Shown here piece by piece: positions 14,511 to 22,937 of a stretch of DNA of 23,284 nt. How positions within the stretch are numbered: the first letter of the stretch is position 1; the number at the start of each line of letters is the position of its first letter. The position numbers and the translations under genes are program-made. The notes below the pieces were generated by a model. That model worked only from the letters and a program-made list of their open reading frames with translations, had not been told where the DNA came from and did no database searches. Source of the DNA: an uncultured Ilumatobacter sp. (GTDB taxonomy: Bacteria; Actinomycetota; Acidimicrobiia; Acidimicrobiales; Ilumatobacteraceae); assembly GCA_938049325.1 (NCBI GenBank), contig CALICC010000358.1, positions 1 through 23,284 of the forward strand, in the 5' to 3' direction.

Positions 14511-15812
14511 TCAGAGTGTGACGGGGGTTTCGCCGCCCTCGGCTTCGCTGAGGAACGCACTCGGGGGTTGTCGTCGCAGGTCGAGCCACCACGCGAGGAA
14601 GAGTGCCCATGCAGCACCGACGCCGAGCACAGCGCGAGGTCCAATGACTTCGAACAGCACACCACCGATGAGGTTGCCGATCGGCACGGTGCCACCGAAG
14701 ACCATGAACCACAGCGGCATCACCGAGGCGCGTTCACCGTCGCGCAAGTTGAGTTGTAGTGACGTGGTGATCGCGGTTGCGGCCATGAAGTAGAAGAAGC
14801 CGAGAACGAACCCGACGAAGAACGGGCTGACCGAGTCTCGGAGTTGCGAGAAGATCGCAAGGGCGACTCCGACGCCTGTGAATCCGCGCACGATGAGGAC
14901 GCGGCGGTGGAAGCGTGAGAGGAACGTGCCGACCGAGATCGCACCGAAGAACGCACCGAGCCCCCACGTCGCGTAGAGCCATCGATAGGTCGGTGAGTCG
15001 GCATCGATCCCGAAGTTCAGTTCGGCAACGGAGGGAAACAGCCCGACGTAGATCAGGCTGATCAGCGAGAACGAGAACATGCCGATCAGCAGGCGCTTGA
15101 GAACGACGCGTGAATTGGCGATCTGTGCGCCGACGCCGAGGCGACGCCACCCGCGAACGTCGGTGTCGGCTTTGACGTCGGGCATCTGGACGAGGACGAG
15201 CGCGGCGATGAAGAAGATGTACGTGGCGGCGTTGATCACGAAGATGCCGGCGATCGACAACCCCATCACGCCGAGAATCGCGGCGCCAACCGGCCCCATG
15301 ACGCGGGTGCCGTTCATCATCGCAGAGTTGAGGCTGATGGCTCCGGGGAGGTCGCTGCGGTGGACGAGGAGTGGCATCGAGGCTTGGAACGCAGGTGCGT
15401 TGAGAGCGTTTGCTGTACCGATGCCGAACTGCACCGCGAAGATCGCCCAGATGCTCGCGTCGCGGGCGATGAGGAATGCCGTCGCCAGCGTGAGGAGTGC
15501 CGACACGAGTTGCATCGACAGCATCAGTCGCTGCTTGGAGACCTTGTCGGCCAGTGCCCCCGCCGGAATCGAGAACACCAGGAGCGGACCGAGTTGCACC
15601 GCGATCGTCACGCCGACGAGTGCGGGTCGATCCGTTCGGTCCTGGATGTATGCCGGCAGTGTGACGTTCTGCATCCACGTACCGATCTGGCTGAGTGCCA
15701 GTCCGATGAAGACCAACCGGAACTTCGGGTACGACAACGCGGCACGCGCAGTGCCGGGCGTTCGCCCGTGTGCGGGCTGGGTTGTCGGCGCCGATGCCGC
15801 GGGAGAACTCAT
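14511..15812 (-). CDS. Major facilitator superfamily transporter (EntS-like MFS_3 type)
   Basis: A 433-aa integral membrane protein with about 10-12 hydrophobic segments. The N-terminal half carries the MFS pattern around SIPAGALADKVSKQRLM (loop 2-3 motif A region) and LSQIGTWMQNVTLPAYI in the first helix pair, as in the enterobactin exporter-like MFS_3 group. It probably exports a small molecule by proton antiport; the substrate is not readable. ATG 15812 is chosen over the in-frame TTG 15827 because CAGG lies about 9 nt upstream and the extra five residues add nothing. It converges on murF and is preceded by the AAA ATPase gene on the same strand, 135 bp away, so it probably has its own promoter. 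Confidence 0.88.
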   Translation of the reverse strand: MSSPAASAPTTQPAHGRTPGTARAALSYPKFRLVFIGLALSQIGTWMQNVTLPAYIQDRTDRPALVGVTIAVQLGPLLVFSIPAGALADKVSKQRLMLSMQLVSALLTLATAFLIARDASIWAIFAVQFGIGTANALNAPAFQASMPLLVHRSDLPGAISLNSAMMNGTRVMGPVGAAILGVMGLSIAGIFVINAATYIFFIAALVLVQMPDVKADTDVRGWRRLGVGAQIANSRVVLKRLLIGMFSFSLISLIYVGLFPSVAELNFGIDADSPTYRWLYATWGLGAFFGAISVGTFLSRFHRRVLIVRGFTGVGVALAIFSQLRDSVSPFFVGFVLGFFYFMAATAITTSLQLNLRDGERASVMPLWFMVFGGTVPIGNLIGGVLFEVIGPRAVLGVGAAWALFLAWWLDLRRQPPSAFLSEAEGGETPVTL

Positions 15813-15825
15813 GTCAGTGACCTGC

Positions 15826-15863
15826 AACCGAACCTAGTGACACGGTGTTCCAATCGTTCGGTT
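15826..15863. promoter_or_regulatory. Inverted repeat upstream of the MFS gene
   Basis: AACCGAAC (15826-15833) and GTTCGGTT (15856-15863) are perfect 8-bp arms, 22 bp apart, in the 135-bp gap upstream of the transporter start. They could be an operator pair or leader-RNA stem. No convincing -10/-35 pair was found, so the role is open. Confidence 0.35.
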
Positions 15864-15947
15864 CGGCCACGCCGTGTGCGCCGGAACTTGGTCACAGTCG
15901 ACCCGGCTCGGGGTGAACTGCGCCAGAGCGTTCTGGGCCGCGGGGAT

Positions 15948-17024
15948 TCAGATCGGGAACCGTCGCCGGATCCAGTCGGCGAACAACGGATCGATCATTT
16001 CGACTCGCTTCGATTCGGTCGTGGTGATGTGGCCGCCGTCGAGGAGTGCGCGTCGTGCCGCAGTAGCCGAGGTTGATCCGAGTGCCAACAGCTCGGCATC
16101 GCGGCCATGGAGTGGTCGCCGGTTAGCGGCGAGTCGCATGACCGCCTGTTCGGAAGGCGACAGCCCGGTGAAGCGCAGTTCGTGCGCAGTGTCGGTTGCC
16201 CGCCGCACCCGCTCGAGTGCTTCGGGCCACAGATCTGCGGGGTCGACGTCGTCGCGTTGTGCCCGCCAGGCGGCATCAGCCAGTTGCATCGTGCGCTGCG
16301 GGTGCCCGTGAGCGAACGAGTCGAGGTGGCGCGCGAGATCGCACGGCGCCGGAGGATCGAAGCCGTCTTGGACAAGATCGGCGATCGTGTCGAAATCGAG
16401 CCCGGGGAGTTCGACGAGATCGGCCTGCGCGTAGAACGGTTGATCGGTTTCGGCGAACAGCATGTGCATCGTCGAGGGCTCGGACCCGGCGAACAGGAGC
16501 CCGATTGTCGAGAAGTGGTGCTGCAGCTTGGTGCGCAGAAGGCCGGCCGCGCCGTTGAGGCGGATGATCGACGAGAACTCGTCGAAGATCAAGACCGTCG
16601 GCGTTCGCTGGCCGTGCGCGACGATGATGTCGAGCAGTCGATCGACGGTGATGTCGGGCTCGGGTCGATCAGGTCGCGAGAAGTTGACCTTCACCAAACC
16701 GAGGTCGAATTGCAGCGACGCCGCGACTCGATCGAGTGCGAAGCGACCCGGGCCGCCCACTGCTGCGAGGGCGTCGTCGATGCGAACCGCCAGGTCAGCC
16801 CATGAGCGGAGTTCGTACAGATCGACGCGGATGACCGTCGTGGTGTCGGCCAGCTCGCTGGCGATGCGGCCGAGCACGCTGGTCTTGCCGTATCGACGTG
16901 GAGCGACGAGCACGGTCGGTCGGTGTGCGGTGACGCGTTCGATGAGCGTCTGCACCATGCCGTCTCGTCCCGACAGTTCCTCGGGTTCGAGTGGGCCATG
17001 AAAGGGAAACGGGCTCACGTTCAC
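15948..17024 (-). CDS. Standalone AAA-type ATPase (archaeal-ATPase-like, STAND/ORC-related fold)
   Basis: A 358-aa protein. The P-loop is variant: VAPRRYGKTSVL (Walker A 41-48, with Ala where the first Gly is usual). Walker B is VLIFDEFSSI (144-152) and the sensor-1-like stretch is LLFAGSEPSTM. The C-terminus (about 275-358) looks like a winged helix (LSPSEQAVMRLAANRR, then TAARRALLDGGHIT). This architecture matches the PF01637-type ATPase family, common in archaea and also found in bacteria, often of unknown role and sometimes linked to mobile DNA or regulation. It starts at GTG 17024; GTG 17018 is an alternative. It lies alone between an MFS gene and an epoxide hydrolase and has no obvious partner nuclease or toxin here. 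Confidence 0.85.
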   Translation of the reverse strand: MNVSPFPFHGPLEPEELSGRDGMVQTLIERVTAHRPTVLVAPRRYGKTSVLGRIASELADTTTVIRVDLYELRSWADLAVRIDDALAAVGGPGRFALDRVAASLQFDLGLVKVNFSRPDRPEPDITVDRLLDIIVAHGQRTPTVLIFDEFSSIIRLNGAAGLLRTKLQHHFSTIGLLFAGSEPSTMHMLFAETDQPFYAQADLVELPGLDFDTIADLVQDGFDPPAPCDLARHLDSFAHGHPQRTMQLADAAWRAQRDDVDPADLWPEALERVRRATDTAHELRFTGLSPSEQAVMRLAANRRPLHGRDAELLALGSTSATAARRALLDGGHITTTESKRVEMIDPLFADWIRRRFPI

Positions 17025-17045
17025 CTGCCCAACCTATCAGAATCG

Positions 17046-17062
17046 GAGAGGTTCTACCTCTC
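17046..17062. promoter_or_regulatory. Perfect inverted repeat between epoxide hydrolase and ATPase genes
   Basis: GAGAGGT TCT ACCTCTC has 7-bp arms around a 3-base centre, 22 bp upstream of the ATPase GTG and about 50 bp after the epoxide hydrolase stop. It may be an operator for the ATPase gene or a small hairpin that ends the upstream transcript. No T-run follows on the minus strand. Confidence 0.4.
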
Positions 17063-17113
17063 GCTACTGAATACCTCTTTCCTATCGATTTCGGGCAGGT
17101 GTCCCTCAGGCCG

Positions 17114-18265
17114 TCAGTGCAGCGCCTGCAGGAACGTGCGCATCTCCTGCACGAACAAATCCGGCACCTCGAACGCCGCGAAGTGGCCGCCGCGGTCGTG
17201 GTCCGACCAGTGGCACAGCCCGGGATACACCGGCTCGACCCACTTACGCACCGGCGGGACGATCTCCGCGGGGAACGATGCAAAGCCGACTGGAACCGTC
17301 ACGCTCATGGGTTCGATCGACCCGAAACTCTGCCAATACAGACGCGCGGACGAGGCGCCATTGCCATTGATCCAATACATCATCACGTTGTCGAGCAGTT
17401 CGTCGCGGTCGAGCACGTTCTCGGGGTGTTTCACCCCGGACGCGTCGGCGGAGTCGGTCCAGGCCCAGAACTTCTCGAGGATCCAAGCCGCTTGACCCGA
17501 CGGCGAGTCGACCAAGCCGTAGCCGAGCGTTTGTGGCCGTGTTTGTTGCTGCTTCGAGTATCCCGAATCCCACTTCTGGTAGTACCCGGCCTTCTCGAGG
17601 GCGACCAGTTCGTCGGGGTCGAGGTTCTCCAGGTCGGGCGGGCCTGCCGACATGGCGAGGTTCATGTGGATCCCTGCCACGTGGTCAGGATCGAGCGCAC
17701 CGATGCAGTGCGTGATACCCGAACCCCAGTCTCCGCCCTGAGCGATGTAGCGGTCGTAGCCGAGCCGGGCCATCAACTCGATGAACACGGCAGCGATCTT
17801 CTCGACGCCCCAGCCGGATTCCGTCGGTTTGTCCGAGAAGCCGTAGCCGGGAAGCGACGGTGCGATCACGTGGAAGGCGTCGCTCGCTTCGCCGCCGAAC
17901 TCGGTCGGGTTGGTCAGCGGCTCGATGACCTTGTGGAACTCGACGATCGAACCGGGCCAACCGTGCGAGAGGAGCAGTGGCATCGCCTTCGCGTGCGGTG
18001 ACCGGTGGTGGACGAAGTGGATGTCGAGTCCGTCGATCTCCGTGACGAATTGATCGAACCGATTCAGTTTTGCTTCGCGCGCTCGCCAGTCGTAGCCGTC
18101 CGCCCAGTAGCTGCAGACGTCTTGCACATAGGCCAGCGGGATGCCCTGCGACCAGTCGTCGACGACTTCGGCTTCAGGCCATCGGGTATTGGCGAGACGC
18201 GTGCGGAGATCAGTGAGAAGCTCGTCCGCGACATCGATGGTGAACGGGCGCACATCGTTGCTCAT
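17114..18265 (-). CDS. Epoxide hydrolase (EHN-type alpha/beta hydrolase)
   Basis: A 383-aa protein. The N-terminal region (about 5-110) resembles the EHN domain (FTIDVADELLTDLRTRLANTRWP). The alpha/beta-hydrolase fold then shows HGWPGS (101-106, oxyanion region), GGDWGSG with the nucleophile Asp179, and GGHFAA with the catalytic His361. The family opens epoxides to diols through a covalent Asp ester. The acidic partner is probably in the PAEIVPPVRKWVEP stretch but is not fixed by eye. ATG 18265 is chosen because the open frame upstream is Pro/Arg-rich and overlaps the gap and the next gene's end. No signal peptide is seen, so it is probably cytosolic. It lies 64 bp downstream of the TIGR03084 gene on the same strand; the two may be co-transcribed. 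Confidence 0.93.
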   Translation of the reverse strand: MSNDVRPFTIDVADELLTDLRTRLANTRWPEAEVVDDWSQGIPLAYVQDVCSYWADGYDWRAREAKLNRFDQFVTEIDGLDIHFVHHRSPHAKAMPLLLSHGWPGSIVEFHKVIEPLTNPTEFGGEASDAFHVIAPSLPGYGFSDKPTESGWGVEKIAAVFIELMARLGYDRYIAQGGDWGSGITHCIGALDPDHVAGIHMNLAMSAGPPDLENLDPDELVALEKAGYYQKWDSGYSKQQQTRPQTLGYGLVDSPSGQAAWILEKFWAWTDSADASGVKHPENVLDRDELLDNVMMYWINGNGASSARLYWQSFGSIEPMSVTVPVGFASFPAEIVPPVRKWVEPVYPGLCHWSDHDRGGHFAAFEVPDLFVQEMRTFLQALH

Positions 18266-18329
18266 GGCGGCGAACCTATTCCCGGCACGCACCGCCGAAC
18301 GTGGCGGAGTGGGTCGGCACCGATCGGCG

Positions 18330-19136
18330 TCAGGCCGATGGGCCGGTGGTGGCGCCACCGGCGAACGCTTGCGCCTTGGTCATCCAGTCGTAGGCGGCGT
18401 CGCCCGAGACGACAAGATCGGTGGCGTCGACGTGGCGGCACTGGGTGACCACGAGACAGAAGTCCTCAGCGGACCCGGTGACCGATTGGTCTGCATCGTC
18501 GGATCCGAAGCGCCAGGTAGCGCCCGACGGGGACGTCAGCTCGACGCGCACCTCGCCGGTCGGTTTGTCGAGTCCGCGGTTGACATATGACCACGAGCGG
18601 GTGATGAAACCGAGCTGCGCGATGTGTTGCAGTCGATCGGTTGCAGCTCGGTGCGCGCCGACCGCGTCAACGATGTGCTGCCCATGCGCCCAGCACTCCA
18701 TGAGGCGTGCCGTGAGGAACGACTTGGCTCCCATCGACGGTCCGTACCAGACCACGCGAGTGTCGCCGGCGAGGTCGGCAGACGCATCCGCGAGCAGCCC
18801 GCGATTCTTGCGCCACGCCCCGAGGAGTTCCTCGGGCGACAGCGCTCGCAGCGGGCCGATCGTCAGGTCGTCCATCACGTCGTCGGCTGCATCGGGCTCG
18901 AACACCGGAGCCAGAGCTTCGAGTGACGCGTGGAATCGCGGCTCGTCGACGATCGCCCATGCCGCGGTCTCGTCGAAATAGGTGAGATGCGCGACTTGGT
19001 CGTGGACCGACCACCCCGGACTCGGCGTCGGGAGCGCCCACTGGTCGGCGGTGAGTTCGCTGACGACTGCGTCGAGGGCGGCCTGCTCCGCGAGAAGATC
19101 GGCTCGAACGGACGCAGCGGTGATCGGGTTCGTCAT
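18330..19136 (-). CDS. TIGR03084-type DinB-like (mycothiol-dependent isomerase N-terminal fold) protein
   Basis: A 268-aa protein. The N-terminal four-helix part resembles the DinB/maleylpyruvate-isomerase metal-binding fold: TPSPGWSVHDQVAHLTYFDE with His50, then RLMECWAHGQHI with Glu147 and His151 as likely metal ligands. The C-terminal half resembles the sterol-carrier-like region of this family. Related proteins use mycothiol as a cofactor, a thiol made by actinobacteria, but this member's reaction is not known to me. It starts at ATG 19136 with no clear ribosome binding site, and diverges from the carboxylase operon across a 112-bp gap. It precedes the epoxide hydrolase; a detoxification link is only an inference. 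Confidence 0.88.
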   Translation of the reverse strand: MTNPITAASVRADLLAEQAALDAVVSELTADQWALPTPSPGWSVHDQVAHLTYFDETAAWAIVDEPRFHASLEALAPVFEPDAADDVMDDLTIGPLRALSPEELLGAWRKNRGLLADASADLAGDTRVVWYGPSMGAKSFLTARLMECWAHGQHIVDAVGAHRAATDRLQHIAQLGFITRSWSYVNRGLDKPTGEVRVELTSPSGATWRFGSDDADQSVTGSAEDFCLVVTQCRHVDATDLVVSGDAAYDWMTKAQAFAGGATTGPSA

Positions 19137-19248
19137 GGTGTTCGACTGTACGGCGCGCTGTTGGCTCAGGTTGTGCTCGCGCTGGCGAACTACCGTCGGG
19201 CGATATGACCCTCACGACCATTGGCACGATCACCGGGAGCGTGCAGCG
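19137..19248. promoter_or_regulatory. Divergent promoter region between TIGR03084 and carboxylase operon
   Basis: This 112-bp non-coding gap must hold the promoters of both the minus-strand TIGR03084 gene and the plus-strand carboxylase operon. GGGAG at 19235-19239 is the ribosome binding site for the carboxyltransferase. TACAGT-like (minus strand, near 19146) and TATGAC-like (plus strand, near 19204) -10 candidates exist, but no good -35 pairs go with them. I see no strong palindrome. Confidence 0.4.
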
Positions 19249-20853
19249 ATGAGCATCGGAACGCCGTTGCGTTCGCGCCTCGACACGAAGTCGGACGAGT
19301 ACCGCAAGAACCTGGCCGAGATGCAGGAGATGTGGGACGAGGTCGCCGCATTGATGAACACCGTTCCGACGATCGGTGGGCAGCGCTACGTCGATCGTCA
19401 TCGCAAGCGCGGCAAGATGCTCGTTCGCGAACGCATCGAGGCGTTGATCGATCCCGACACGCCGTTCCTCGAACTGTCGGCGCTGGCCGCATGGGGAACC
19501 CAAGACCCGATCGGCGTCGGGGTTGTCCAGGGCATCGGCGTGATCGAAGGCGTCGAGTGCGCGATCACCGGCACCGACATGAGCGTCAAGGGTGGCGCGG
19601 CCAACCCGACCACCTGGAAGAAGAGTCAGCGCTTCCACGAGATCGCACGCGAGAACCGGCTCCCACTCATCAATCTCAACGAGTCGGCGGGCGCCGACCT
19701 GCCGAGGCAGGCCGATCTGTTCATCCAAGGCGGAGCAAGCTTCAAGGCGCTCACGCAACTCTCGAAGCTTGGCATCCCGACGATCACGGCAGCATTCGGG
19801 CCGAACACCGCTGGTGGTGCGTACACGCCGGGGATGAGCGATTACACGATCTTCGTGAAAGATGCCGGCACCGCCTATCTCGGCGGCCCACCGCTGGTCA
19901 AGATGGCGATCGACGAGATCGTCGACGAAGAATCACTCGGCGGTGCCGAGATGCACTCACGCACCAGCGGGCTGTCCGACTACCTGGCCCAAGACGAGAT
20001 GGACGCGCTGCGCATCATCCGCCAGATCGTTCGTCATCTCCAGTGGAAGAAGCTCGGCCCGGGTCCGACCGCTCCGTCGGAAGCACCGCTCTACGATCCG
20101 ATGGAGTTGCTCGGGTGCGCTTCGGCTGACGTGCGCATCCCGTTCGACATCCGTGAGATCTACGCCCGGATGTTCGACGGCAGTCGATTCGAGGAGTTCA
20201 AGGCGCTCATCGGCGACAAGCTCGTATGTGGTTGGGCGTCGATCCACGGATTCCCGGTTGGCGTGATCGGCAACAACGGCATCCTCTTCTCGGAGGAAGC
20301 CAAGAAAGGCGCGCAGTTCATCCAGCTGTGCAACAAGATGTCGGTGCCGATCGTGTTCATGCACAACATCACCGGCTTCATGGTCGGGTCCAAGGCAGAG
20401 CAGGGCGGCATCATCCGCAACGGCGCCAAGATGATCAATGCCGTGTCGAACTCCGAGGTGCCGCACTTCAACCTCATGGTCGGAGCCAGCTATGGCGCCG
20501 GCAACTACGGCATGGCCGGCAAGTCGTACGACCCCCGGTTCATCTTCACGTGGCCGAATCACCGCGTTGCCGTGATGGGGCCCAAACAGCTGGCCGGGGT
20601 CATGGACATCATCGCTCGCAACAGCGCAGCGGGTCGAGGTATCGAGGTCGACGAAGAAGCACTGCTCGCGCAGACCAGTGCGCTCGAAGCGCAGATCGAA
20701 ACCGAGTCAACCGCGCTCTATTCCACCGGCCGATTGTGGGACGACGGGATCATCCATCCCGGTGATTCTCGAACGGTGTTGGGCATGGCCATCTCGGCCG
20801 CACACAGCAACGTGATTGAAGGCGCGACCGAGTACGGCGTGTGGAGGCACTGA
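19249..20853 (+). CDS. Acyl-CoA carboxylase carboxyltransferase (beta) subunit, methylcrotonyl/geranyl-CoA type
   Basis: A 534-aa protein. The carboxyltransferase subunit moves CO2 from biotin to an acyl-CoA. Visible in order: RYVDRHRKRGKMLVRERI, NESAGADLPRQ, AAFGPNTAGGAYTPGMSDYTIFV, GGAEMHSRTSGLSDY, IHGFPVGVIGNNGILF, HNITGFMVGSKAEQGG and GASYGAGNYGMAGKSYDPRFIFTWPN. The last segment resembles methylcrotonyl- and geranyl-CoA carboxylase beta subunits more than propionyl-CoA ones; the mycobacterial AccD2 is a plausible relative from memory. ATG 19249 has GGGAG at 9 nt; the longer upstream frame runs antisense over the TIGR03084 gene. The stop and the next ATG share a base (TGATG), giving tight coupling to the alpha subunit. 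Confidence 0.92.
   Translation: MSIGTPLRSRLDTKSDEYRKNLAEMQEMWDEVAALMNTVPTIGGQRYVDRHRKRGKMLVRERIEALIDPDTPFLELSALAAWGTQDPIGVGVVQGIGVIEGVECAITGTDMSVKGGAANPTTWKKSQRFHEIARENRLPLINLNESAGADLPRQADLFIQGGASFKALTQLSKLGIPTITAAFGPNTAGGAYTPGMSDYTIFVKDAGTAYLGGPPLVKMAIDEIVDEESLGGAEMHSRTSGLSDYLAQDEMDALRIIRQIVRHLQWKKLGPGPTAPSEAPLYDPMELLGCASADVRIPFDIREIYARMFDGSRFEEFKALIGDKLVCGWASIHGFPVGVIGNNGILFSEEAKKGAQFIQLCNKMSVPIVFMHNITGFMVGSKAEQGGIIRNGAKMINAVSNSEVPHFNLMVGASYGAGNYGMAGKSYDPRFIFTWPNHRVAVMGPKQLAGVMDIIARNSAAGRGIEVDEEALLAQTSALEAQIETESTALYSTGRLWDDGIIHPGDSRTVLGMAISAAHSNVIEGATEYGVWRH
20843..20847 (+). promoter_or_regulatory. Ribosome binding site deciding the alpha-subunit start
   Basis: GGAGG ends 5 nt before ATG 20853 and lies inside the end of the beta-subunit gene. 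It favours ATG 20853 over the in-frame GTG at 20841. Confidence 0.65.
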
Positions 20854-22937
20854 TGAGCTTCATGTCCATTCCCCCTGGCTCGATGTCGCGACGCATCACC
20901 AAATTGCTCATCGCGAACCGCGGCGAGATCGCCGTCCGTATCGCTCGAACGGCGCACTCGCTCGGCATCTCGACGGTCGGTGTCTACTCAGAACCAGACG
21001 CCGATGCGTTGCACGTCGATTCGGTCGACGTCGCGGTAGCGCTCGGTGGGGCGACTCCCGCCGAGTCGTACCTTCGCGCCGACGCGATCATCGAGATCGC
21101 ACTCGCTCACGGATGCGAGGCGATCCATCCTGGGTATGGCTTCCTGGCGGAGAACGCGGAAGTCGCCGAGCAGGTTGCCGCTGCCGGGCTGATCTGGGTC
21201 GGGCCGACGGCAGAGCAGATTCGCACGCTTGGCGACAAGGTCGCCGCAAAGAAGTTGGCGATCGAGTCGGGCGTGCCCACCGCGCCGTTGTTCGAGATCG
21301 TCGACGGCAACATCCCCGAAGGTATTCCGATGCCGGCGTTGGTCAAGGCTGCCGCAGGTGGCGGTGGACGCGGCATGCGAGTGGTCCGCAGCCTCGACGA
21401 ACTCGCCGACGCGGTGGAGGCAGGCTCGCGTGAAGCAGCGTCGTCGTTCGGTGACGGCACCGTGTTTGTCGAGCCATACATCGAGCGGGCGCGTCACGTC
21501 GAAGTCCAGATCATCGGTGATGCGCACGGCAACGTGATTCATCTGGGCGAACGCGAGTGTTCGATCCAGCGACGCAATCAGAAGATCATCGAGGAGTCGC
21601 CGTCGGCCGGCATCACACCCGAAACGCGGACGGCGATCTGCAACGGTGCGGTGGCGCTGGCGAAATCGGTCGGCTACCAGGGTGCCGGCACGGTCGAGTT
21701 CCTGGTCGACGAAGCGGGCAGCGTCGAGTCGATCAACTTCCTCGAGGTCAACACTCGGCTGCAGGTCGAGCACCCGGTGACCGAGGCGGTGACCGGTGTC
21801 GACCTCGTCGAACTGCAGTTGCGTGTTGCCGCCGGTGAAGCGCTCACGCTCGAGCAGCAGTTCGTGGCAGCGCACGGTCATGCCATCGAGGTCCGCGTGG
21901 TGGCCGAAGACCCCGCTGCAGACTGGTTGCCATCGACCGGCGAGATCACGTCGTTCGATCTCGGTGAAGACAACGGACTCGTGCGTGTCGACACCGGGTT
22001 CCGTGCAGGCGCCGTCGTGTCGTCGGACTACGACTCGATGCTCGCCAAGGTCATTTCGCACGCGTCCACGCGGGCTGGTGCGGCCGCCAAACTCCGGCGG
22101 GCGTTGCGCGGCTCGGAAATCACCGGTGTGGCAACCAATGTGGGAGCGCTCGTCAACATCCTTGGTGAGGCGGACTACCTCGCCGCTCGAACTCCGACGG
22201 CGTATCTCTCCGAGCATCCCGATGTCACGGCACAGGTCGGGCCCGAGGGCGACGATCGAATCGCGCTGCTGCTCGCCGCGGTGTTCGCTGGCGAACGTTC
22301 CCGGCGCGCCAGCGACAGCGTGACGGGATTCGCACCGTCGGGCTGGCGAAATCTCCGTACCCACGGGCAGCGCGAAGTCTGGTCGGCGAACGGCGTCGAT
22401 CAGGTTGAACACGTCGAGTACGCGGTGTGTGGCGACGCGTCTGATGTGCTCCTCGGGCCGTGGCCCGAGCCAGCCGACGACGGAAGTCTTCCGGCCGATG
22501 AGCGTCGCCGGATCTCCATCCGCATCCTCGCTCACGCGTCGAGCAGCGCGGGGTCCCAGGCGACTCGTCAGGCGATCGAGGTCGACGGCGTACGGCGCGT
22601 CGTCGACGTGATCATCGACGGCGACATGGTCCGCACTCGAAGCGCGGCAGGAGCGATCGTGTGGTCGCCGGCGCCGCGCTTCGTCGACCACGACGCTGAG
22701 ACCGCGGGCGGCGGGCCGGTGTGCCCGCTTCCGGGCACCGTCATCGCGGTCAACGTCGAAGCGGGCCAAGCGGTCGAGGTCGGGGCGGTGCTGATGGTCG
22801 TCGAAGCCATGAAGATGGAGCACAAGATCACCGCGGCCACGGCGTCCACGGTGACCGAGGTGCTCTTCGCAGTCGGGGATCGAGTCGACCAGGGTGACCT
22901 GCTGGTGGCGCTCGACGCCGCGGACGACGGCGAATGA
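20853..22937 (+). CDS. Acyl-CoA carboxylase biotin carboxylase/carrier (alpha) subunit
   Basis: A 694-aa protein. The N-terminal biotin carboxylase (about 10-460) shows LLIANRGEIAVRIARTA, HPGYGFLAENAEVAE, the ATP-grasp Gly-rich KAAAGGGGRGMR, ERECSIQRRNQKIIEESPS and FLEVNTRLQVEHPVTE. A linking region follows, and then the C-terminal biotinyl domain has VEAMKMEHK with the biotinylated Lys654, 40 residues from the end. It uses ATP and bicarbonate to load biotin for the beta subunit encoded just upstream. Length matches actinobacterial AccA-type alpha chains (about 600-700). Its TGA overlaps the ATG of the AtuA-family gene (ATGA), so the three genes form one coupled operon. Confidence 0.95.
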   Translation: MSFMSIPPGSMSRRITKLLIANRGEIAVRIARTAHSLGISTVGVYSEPDADALHVDSVDVAVALGGATPAESYLRADAIIEIALAHGCEAIHPGYGFLAENAEVAEQVAAAGLIWVGPTAEQIRTLGDKVAAKKLAIESGVPTAPLFEIVDGNIPEGIPMPALVKAAAGGGGRGMRVVRSLDELADAVEAGSREAASSFGDGTVFVEPYIERARHVEVQIIGDAHGNVIHLGERECSIQRRNQKIIEESPSAGITPETRTAICNGAVALAKSVGYQGAGTVEFLVDEAGSVESINFLEVNTRLQVEHPVTEAVTGVDLVELQLRVAAGEALTLEQQFVAAHGHAIEVRVVAEDPAADWLPSTGEITSFDLGEDNGLVRVDTGFRAGAVVSSDYDSMLAKVISHASTRAGAAAKLRRALRGSEITGVATNVGALVNILGEADYLAARTPTAYLSEHPDVTAQVGPEGDDRIALLLAAVFAGERSRRASDSVTGFAPSGWRNLRTHGQREVWSANGVDQVEHVEYAVCGDASDVLLGPWPEPADDGSLPADERRRISIRILAHASSSAGSQATRQAIEVDGVRRVVDVIIDGDMVRTRSAAGAIVWSPAPRFVDHDAETAGGGPVCPLPGTVIAVNVEAGQAVEVGAVLMVVEAMKMEHKITAATASTVTEVLFAVGDRVDQGDLLVALDAADDGE

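Noticed and set aside
13096..14712. 538-aa open frame antisense to murF
   Set aside because: It covers murF and the end of the MFS gene, has no family motifs, and is a GC-bias shadow.
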